From Nitrososphaerota archaeon (lineage in GTDB: Archaea; Thermoproteota; Nitrososphaeria; Nitrososphaerales; CADDZS01), in contig JAPCJU010000028.1 in the NCBI GenBank assembly GCA_027886795.1, forward strand, positions 1 through 9,729: a stretch of 9,729 nt of DNA, written 5' to 3'. Positions 6,197 to 9,729 of the stretch are shown in pieces. Position 1 is the first letter of the stretch. Every line of letters starts with the position of its first letter. The translations under genes were made by a program, and so were the position numbers. The notes beneath the pieces are model-generated. The model was given only the letters and a program-made list of their open reading frames with translations, did no database searches and was not told the DNA's origin.

Positions 6197-6488
6197 TAAG
6201 GGAAAGGTAGAGTTGTTGAATACGCCCTAATACCGTTATCATGATTGTGCTTATCGTCGGAGTGTACTTGAGTTACTCTTTGGGCAATAACACTGCAACT
6301 TCTATTATTACCGAGACCAGCTCAGAAAAGCACGACGCCTCGAATGGATGGTGTCTTCACAGGATTCACCACAGTGCAGACCAGCTGTAAATAATCACGG
6401 GAATAGATTTTGTCTTTCTTTTCCTCCCTTTCACCTTAACTTGAATTTGTATAACAGGAGCAGGAGATGAATAGTAGCGCTGAAACCC
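6197..6488. other. Spacer between two minus-strand genes
   Basis: Apart from the doubtful frame at 6241-6390, no feature is supported in these 292 bases. A pyrimidine-rich run around 6410-6435 lies downstream of the gene ending at 6489; read on the minus strand it is purine-rich, so it is not a poly-T terminator for that gene. Confidence 0.45.
6241..6390 (+). CDS. Possible 49-codon ORF with N-terminal membrane anchor
   Basis: An ATG at 6241 opens a frame starting MIVLIVGVYLSYSLGNNTAT. This has a short hydrophobic stretch that could be a signal or anchor, followed by an N-N-T glycosylation sequon and a Ser/Thr-rich polar part. The later residues (GWCLHRIHHSADQL) look less protein-like. No clear TATA box lies 25-30 bases upstream. 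It could be a small anchored surface peptide or the decayed start of a longer secreted protein. It is listed because it is the only frame with recognisable structure in the 6197-6488 spacer. Confidence 0.22.
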   Translation: MIVLIVGVYLSYSLGNNTATSIITETSSEKHDASNGWCLHRIHHSADQL

Positions 6489-6869
6489 CTAAGCGAGAGC
6501 TAGGCGGTATGCAGCTACAAGATCAATGTCCGCGACCCCAGAGACAAGCTTCTCCTTGCCGTCGGGGAGTATGATCGGAAACGCCGCTGCGTGATATGGA
6601 AGGTCCAACATCTCGGTTATTTCCTTGTTGTCGAACTCATTGACCTTCCTGCAGTCTCCCTGACCGCACTCGTACTGATAGACTTTGAGGATACGCCTAT
6701 CGCCAAAACCTCCTCCCCTGCTTCCCGTGGCGGTGGAGAATCCTTCGGGGAGCTGGAGCACGAAGATGGTGTTCGGCTCGTCGAGTTTCTTGAGGTTTAT
6801 GGGCACCTCAGTCACGAATACGCACCGCATCCTGGACTCGATTAGGTTAATGAATTCTTGCAAGTCCAC
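6489..6869 (-). CDS. Unrecognised 126-residue soluble protein
   Basis: The start is a GTG at 6869; an in-frame stop lies about 20 bases upstream and a GGAG (6873-6876) sits three bases before the GTG, a rather close ribosome-binding site. The product opens with a short helix (LQEFINLIESRM), then alternating strands (CVFVTEVPI, TIFVLQLPEG), a glycine-rich loop (GSRGGGFGDRR), a strand with a C68-x4-C73 pair (YQYECGQGDC), and ends LVSGVADIDLVAAYRLALA. There is no signal peptide or membrane segment. The two cysteines could bind metal or form a disulfide, but two ligands alone are weak evidence. I do not recognise a family. It looks like a real gene because the hydrophobic pattern is regular throughout, and the overlapping plus-strand frames (6591-6845, 6685-6993) look like its antisense. 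Confidence 0.55.
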   Translation of the reverse strand: MDLQEFINLIESRMRCVFVTEVPINLKKLDEPNTIFVLQLPEGFSTATGSRGGGFGDRRILKVYQYECGQGDCRKVNEFDNKEITEMLDLPYHAAAFPIILPDGKEKLVSGVADIDLVAAYRLALA

Positions 6870-7026
6870 TATCTCCGAATTTCTTTGTCAGATTGTCGGG
6901 CATTCATCAATGCGCAACAGTTTGGTCTTGCGTCAAATATCCGCTCGGGATTCGCTTGAAAATTCGAGCTGGTCCAGCATTCTCTCATTCTAGTGTTTCA
7001 CATAATAGTCTGCCACATCCAAAAAG

Positions 7027-7101
7027 GGTTCTGTTGAATCTTAAGGTGTTTCTTTCGAGCGTTGAAATTCGAGTGGTAATTAAATGTGATTCAACAGAAC
7101 C
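7027..7101. mobile_element. 75-bp MITE-like element with perfect 14-bp IS6-type inverted ends
   Basis: The left end GGTTCTGTTGAATC (7027-7040) and right end GATTCAACAGAACC (7088-7101) are perfect inverted repeats, 47 bases apart, and the symmetry ends exactly outside the GG/CC. The outer 10 bases, GGTTCTGTTG, match what I recall of IS6-family (IS26/IS257-like) termini. The interior has no coding capacity, so if mobile it would depend on a transposase elsewhere. No 8-bp target duplication is visible (CCAAAAAG against ATGATACT), which suggests an old insertion or a rearranged one. A third copy of the arm lies at 382-395. The alternative is a hairpin operator or terminator; the recurrence far away argues for an element. 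Confidence 0.6.
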
Positions 7102-7335
7102 ATGATACTTAACAATTTAAGACAATTCGCACGGATAAAGCGTATCACTCAGATCGGCTCTCCCTAAAAACGCTGAAAAATCTTGTGATATCACCATTCT
7201 TAGTTAAAGCCCGAGGACGATCACCAAAACTGAGAATTACTTCTTGCGATAAATATGATGGCAAGAAGACGCCTTCAGGTGACTCTCACAAACTCTTTCC
7301 CCCGAGATGAGTCGTTTTCAAAATTGAGGATCGTC

Positions 7336-7350
7336 CCCTCGAAATATAAA
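7336..7350 (+). promoter_or_regulatory. BRE/TATA promoter of the 303-residue protein gene
   Basis: The sequence CCCTCGAAATATAAA has a purine-rich BRE-like CGAAA directly before TATAAA, the best archaeal core promoter match in the window. Transcription would start near 7372, giving a leader of about 25 bases. That leader contains GAGGGATGA (7382-7390), a partial Shine-Dalgarno match about seven bases before the ATG at 7398. Confidence 0.55.
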
Positions 7351-7397
7351 GCACAAAACTAAGGTCTAATGTGAAGCAACTGAGGGATGATTAGAAA

Positions 7398-8309
7398 ATG
7401 CAAGAATTGATTCGAGATTTTGGAGCACCTTTGGATCTATCAATTGAACGAAAGCCAGAAACTCAATACTTTCATATGCAGACCGAGTTTATCCATATTG
7501 GATTTGATGGAAAACGAACCGGCGCAGAAACTTATCTTCTCAGGCTCCTCTGTAATCCAGGGGCATTGTCAGGGAAAAAGCTAGACGAATACACTTGCAC
7601 AGAGTTGGGGTTACAGCTTCAGGGAGGAAGCCATGTAACGATTCCGGCTCTCAAGCTCTTCACGTACCAATTCAATCTGATGTCCGGGATGATCGACAAA
7701 GGTCCAGTTTTTGGAATCCCACACGAGCCCTTCGAAAGTTTGACAGACAGCACCGGAAACAAACTTGCTACTGATATACGCTATGCTATCTACAACAATT
7801 TCATCGACTTCCATACCTTCAACGATGTCTTTTCGAGACCCATGAAATTCGGTAAAGGAATAGAATTTCTAAAAACTCCGGGGGACCAAGTAGTCCATGC
7901 GAGTGCTCTGAGGGACGCTCCAGTAACTCTTGGAAACACCATCAAGCCAGGTTCCGTATTTCATAATGGAAGAATCACTCTCGAACTCAAAGGGATCAGC
8001 ATAGTAGATGGCGCTCCGTGTGCAATTGTTGGATATGATTCTGGTGAATGCACCTTGAGGATGATTATAGCGGTGGACAAAAATCAAGAGGGATTGATGG
8101 AGGGCGGTTCTGAGTACAAGGGTGATATGTACATTGACCTTCTGTCGGGGTGGTTGAGAAAGACGACCCTCGACGAGTTCGTGATCACGCAGGCTGGTGC
8201 TACCGATGTGACAAAACCCAGAATCTACGGCTATACTGTTCGCCATATTCTGTTGCGTCTGATTGATCGGCAAGAGTTTGAGAAGCCTGTAGCACTCCTC
8301 CAACAATAA
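7398..8309 (+). CDS. Conserved-looking 303-residue soluble protein of unknown function
   Basis: No signal peptide or membrane helix is visible, so the product is probably cytosolic. The N-terminal half has a strand-helix section (FHMQTEFIHIGFDGKRTGAE, then LLRLLCNPG at 49-55) and a glycine/proline step, GGSHVTIPALKLFTYQF (76-92). The C-terminal half is beta-rich: GRITLELKGISIVDGAPCAIVGYDSG at 191-216, then SEYKGDMYIDLLSGWLRKTTLDEFVITQAG at 238-267. Those paired strands resemble an antiparallel sheet or small barrel with a 'GYDSG ... GD.Y.DL..GW..K.TL.E' pattern. I cannot name a family and no catalytic residues stand out. The ATG at 7398 is supported by a good promoter and a partial ribosome-binding site. 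The competing minus-strand frames (7611-7814, 7869-8306) are antisense shadows. It is followed by its own spacer, so it is probably transcribed separately from the ABC genes. Confidence 0.75.
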   Translation: MQELIRDFGAPLDLSIERKPETQYFHMQTEFIHIGFDGKRTGAETYLLRLLCNPGALSGKKLDEYTCTELGLQLQGGSHVTIPALKLFTYQFNLMSGMIDKGPVFGIPHEPFESLTDSTGNKLATDIRYAIYNNFIDFHTFNDVFSRPMKFGKGIEFLKTPGDQVVHASALRDAPVTLGNTIKPGSVFHNGRITLELKGISIVDGAPCAIVGYDSGECTLRMIIAVDKNQEGLMEGGSEYKGDMYIDLLSGWLRKTTLDEFVITQAGATDVTKPRIYGYTVRHILLRLIDRQEFEKPVALLQQ

Positions 8310-8321
8310 GTTTCATGAATT

Positions 8322-8364
8322 TGTTGAACGTCACTCCAATTATAAAATTACTAGTGACGGAACA
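8322..8364 (+). promoter_or_regulatory. TATA box inside a dyad, probable promoter/operator of the ABC exporter genes
   Basis: A TATA element (AATTATAAAATT, 8338-8349) is bracketed by the perfect 7-bp inverted repeat CGTCACT (8329-8335) and AGTGACG (8353-8359). The symmetry extends imperfectly outward to TGTT (8322-8325) and AACA (8361-8364). A repressor dimer bound there would block TBP. Transcription would start near 8370, giving a leader of about 85-90 bases before ATG 8457. Alternatively the dyad could be a terminator hairpin for the upstream gene. A 7-bp repeat alone is expected by chance; its placement around the TATA box is what makes it notable. Confidence 0.35.
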
Positions 8365-8401
8365 GATTGACACTTTTCTGATTCTCAGGTTTGATGATCG
8401 T

Positions 8402-8426
8402 ATCATGGCTTGATAAGTCCCATGAT
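8402..8426 (+). promoter_or_regulatory. Hairpin in the ABC exporter leader
   Basis: ATCATGG (8402-8408) pairs with CCATGAT (8420-8426), and the loop adds CTT/AAG around GAT with a two-base bulge, so about 10 base pairs could form. It ends 30 bases before the start codon at 8457 and would lie in the leader if transcription begins near 8370. It could be an operator or an RNA structure. Stems this short occur by chance several times in a window this size. Confidence 0.22.
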
Positions 8427-8456
8427 TCTTAGTACGTTCGAAGATGAGTTGCCAAA

Positions 8457-9470
8457 ATGGAAACTGGATTAACTCCGCCGAATGTTGCGAGCAGCCACGT
8501 ACAGGATGTCAAACTTTCGACCCGAGAAATCGCTCGAACCGCTGTGTACACTGAAGGACTTGGCAAGTCCTTTGGCTCTGTCAAGGCGTTGGAAAGCCTG
8601 AACCTTAGGGTACCTGAGAAATCAATATTTGGATTACTTGGACCGAATGGTGCAGGAAAAACCACAACAATTAAGCTTCTACTTGGCCTTATCAAACCAA
8701 CTTCGGGAAAGGGCACACTTCTTGGTCAAGATATCGAGAAGAGTAGTGTCGCAGTGAGGAGACGCACTGGCTACCTCGCCCAGAACCCTAGCTATTATAC
8801 GTATATGACGGCCCGCGAGATCCTGCTATTCAAACTTCGATTCTATTACGGTGGTGAAAGAAAAGATCTGGAGAAACGCGTTCAAGAGTCACTCGAAATG
8901 GTAGAGCTCGAAGACAAGGCCGACCGACCAATTAGGGGATTCTCTGGTGGTGAGCGTCAACGCTTGGGCATTGCTCAGGCCGAAGTTCACAGACCTGACC
9001 TTCTCATTCTCGACGAGCCAGCAGCCAACTTGGATCCGATGGGGCGACACGAGGTCCTCAACTTAATGGAGAAGTTGCGCCAACACTCAACGGTAATCTA
9101 TTCGACACATATCCTAAACGACGTTCAACACATCAGTGATACTGTCGCAATTCTCAACAGGGGAAAACTCCTAGCTCAGGCGCCAATAGCGGAACTTCTC
9201 AAAGGTTCCGGCATCGTCTACAACATCACACTGAAAGGTAACTATCAGAGTGCTTACGAGAGAATGAAGAGCTTGTCGTGGGTAACCGGCATAAACGTAG
9301 TCCAGGGCGATTCTCGAACAACATTTGAAGTGAGCGTAACAGACGAGGGAAGGGCAGAAGAAGAGCTACCCAAGTTAGCTCTCCTCAGTGGTGACGTGTC
9401 TGTTACAGAGTTCGGGAAGAAGCATGTCGAACTTGAGGACATTTTCATGGAAATAGTGGGGGGAGCCTAG
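8457..9470 (+). CDS. ABC transporter ATP-binding protein (exporter type)
   Basis: The 337-residue cytosolic ATPase would power the membrane permease encoded next. All motifs are intact: Walker A GPNGAGKT (62-69), Q-loop Q109 (GYLAQNP), signature FSGGERQR (162-169), Walker B LLILDEP (182-188, D186 and E187), D-loop NLDP, and switch histidine H218 (YSTHIL). The nucleotide-binding domain spans about 30-235. The C-terminal 100 residues, ending LEDIFMEIVGGA, are the extension usual in single-domain ABC-2 exporter ATPases of the NatA/CcmA/drug-export type. Substrate cannot be told from the ATPase. The N-terminus carries about 28 residues before the first NBD strand (VYTEGLGKSFG), longer than usual, so initiation further inside is possible. 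A stop codon one base before the next gene shows tight coupling. Confidence 0.93.
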   Translation: METGLTPPNVASSHVQDVKLSTREIARTAVYTEGLGKSFGSVKALESLNLRVPEKSIFGLLGPNGAGKTTTIKLLLGLIKPTSGKGTLLGQDIEKSSVAVRRRTGYLAQNPSYYTYMTAREILLFKLRFYYGGERKDLEKRVQESLEMVELEDKADRPIRGFSGGERQRLGIAQAEVHRPDLLILDEPAANLDPMGRHEVLNLMEKLRQHSTVIYSTHILNDVQHISDTVAILNRGKLLAQAPIAELLKGSGIVYNITLKGNYQSAYERMKSLSWVTGINVVQGDSRTTFEVSVTDEGRAEEELPKLALLSGDVSVTEFGKKHVELEDIFMEIVGGA

Positions 9471-9471
9471 A

Positions 9472-9729
9472 TTGCAACAAGAATCATCGATGGAAAAGAT
9501 TGAGGGTTCAGGAATCCTTTGTGGCTTCAAAAACAAAGCAAGGGAAGAGAACGGCCGTTGGTGGAACACTCGCAAATGGCTTGTCCAGAGCGTTGTCTGG
9601 CTCCTTATTATTAACGGCGTATCTTTGATCGCCCTAATCCAGTTAAAGAACACAGCAACATTCTCGCTGAGCGAGATACTGGGCGTATTCACGGGTCTCA
9701 TGGGTTGGATGGTGGCCTTCGGCATTATC
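9472..9729 (+). CDS. ABC-2 type permease, N-terminal part (3' end outside window)
   Basis: The frame stays open to the last base, giving 86 residues of a longer protein. It starts with a charged cytosolic segment (FKNKAREENGRWWNTRKW), then a first membrane helix (around VQSVVWLLIINGVSLIALI, residues 38-56) and the beginning of a second (LGVFTGLMGWMVAFGII). This is the usual opening of ABC-2 exporter permeases, and the position directly after the ATPase gene confirms the pairing. The TTG at 9472 is preferred because GGAG (9462-9465), inside the end of the ATPase gene, lies six bases before it, an ideal ribosome-binding distance. The in-frame ATG at 9490 would be 24 bases away. One base separates the two genes, so translation is probably coupled. 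Confidence 0.8.
   Translation, partial: MQQESSMEKIEGSGILCGFKNKAREENGRWWNTRKWLVQSVVWLLIINGVSLIALIQLKNTATFSLSEILGVFTGLMGWMVAFGII

Larger units (their letters stand above)
6870..7397. other. Long intergenic region, 528 bases, carrying a short inverted-repeat element
   Basis: No convincing gene is seen on either strand; a plus-strand frame at 6893-7105 has no protein-like pattern and runs through the repeat element. The region contains the 75-bp element at 7027-7101 and, at its right end, the BRE/TATA promoter and leader of the gene at 7398. No tRNA or rRNA signature was seen. Confidence 0.55.

Noticed and set aside
6893..7105. 70-codon plus-strand frame
   Set aside because: No protein-like hydrophobic pattern, and it reads straight through the inverted-repeat element.
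7869..8306. 145-codon minus-strand frame
   Set aside because: It lies entirely antisense to the 303-residue gene, which has a strong promoter and regular strand pattern; the minus frame has no recognisable structure.
9375..9725. 116-codon minus-strand frame across the ATPase/permease junction
   Set aside because: Antisense to two well-supported ABC genes; its composition reflects the complement of their codons.
1..9729. CRISPR array, defence island or complete mobile element
   Set aside because: No regularly spaced direct repeats, no Cas, nuclease, integrase or transposase motifs were seen in any frame.

Overview
The window most likely comes from a mesophilic archaeon, plausibly a soil member of the Nitrososphaerota/Thermoproteota. 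The main evidence is promoter layout: several genes have an AT-rich TATA-like box 27-31 bases before the start codon and no Shine-Dalgarno sequence, as expected for leaderless archaeal transcripts. The clearest promoter has a purine-rich BRE-like stretch next to TATAAA at 7340-7350. A secreted beta-propeller protein with six N-glycosylation sequons fits the same picture. This is inference; no ribosomal RNA or taxonomic marker gene is present.

Layout, left to right. Positions 1-267 hold the 3' end of a small membrane protein gene. A 392-base spacer follows and contains an IS6-like terminal repeat. A large secreted beta-propeller protein (660-1946) and a small two-helix membrane protein (2176-2454) are on the plus strand. 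Facing them on the minus strand is the most recognisable gene, a class III adenylate cyclase fused to a TolB/FlgO-like domain and TPR repeats (2661-4643). A possible short gene or gene remnant sits just downstream of it (2405-2620).

Positions 4644-7397 are gene-poor and rich in unrecognised short genes: a protein with a CHHH zinc-finger-like tail (4946-5356, minus), a divergent Cys/His-rich miniprotein (5376-5591, plus), a very basic 34-residue reading frame (5693-5797), and two unrecognised minus-strand proteins (5948-6196 and 6489-6869). At 7027-7101 lies a 75-bp element with perfect 14-bp inverted ends of the GGTTCTGTTG type.

The right end returns to ordinary genes: a 303-residue soluble protein of unknown function with a strong promoter (7398-8309), then an ABC exporter operon with its ATPase (8457-9470) and the start of its membrane permease (9472 to the window edge).

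Functional links are limited. The ATPase and permease clearly form one transporter. The cyclase would make cAMP, with its TPR part probably docking a partner protein. Nothing in the window looks like a complete defence system, CRISPR array, tRNA or rRNA.
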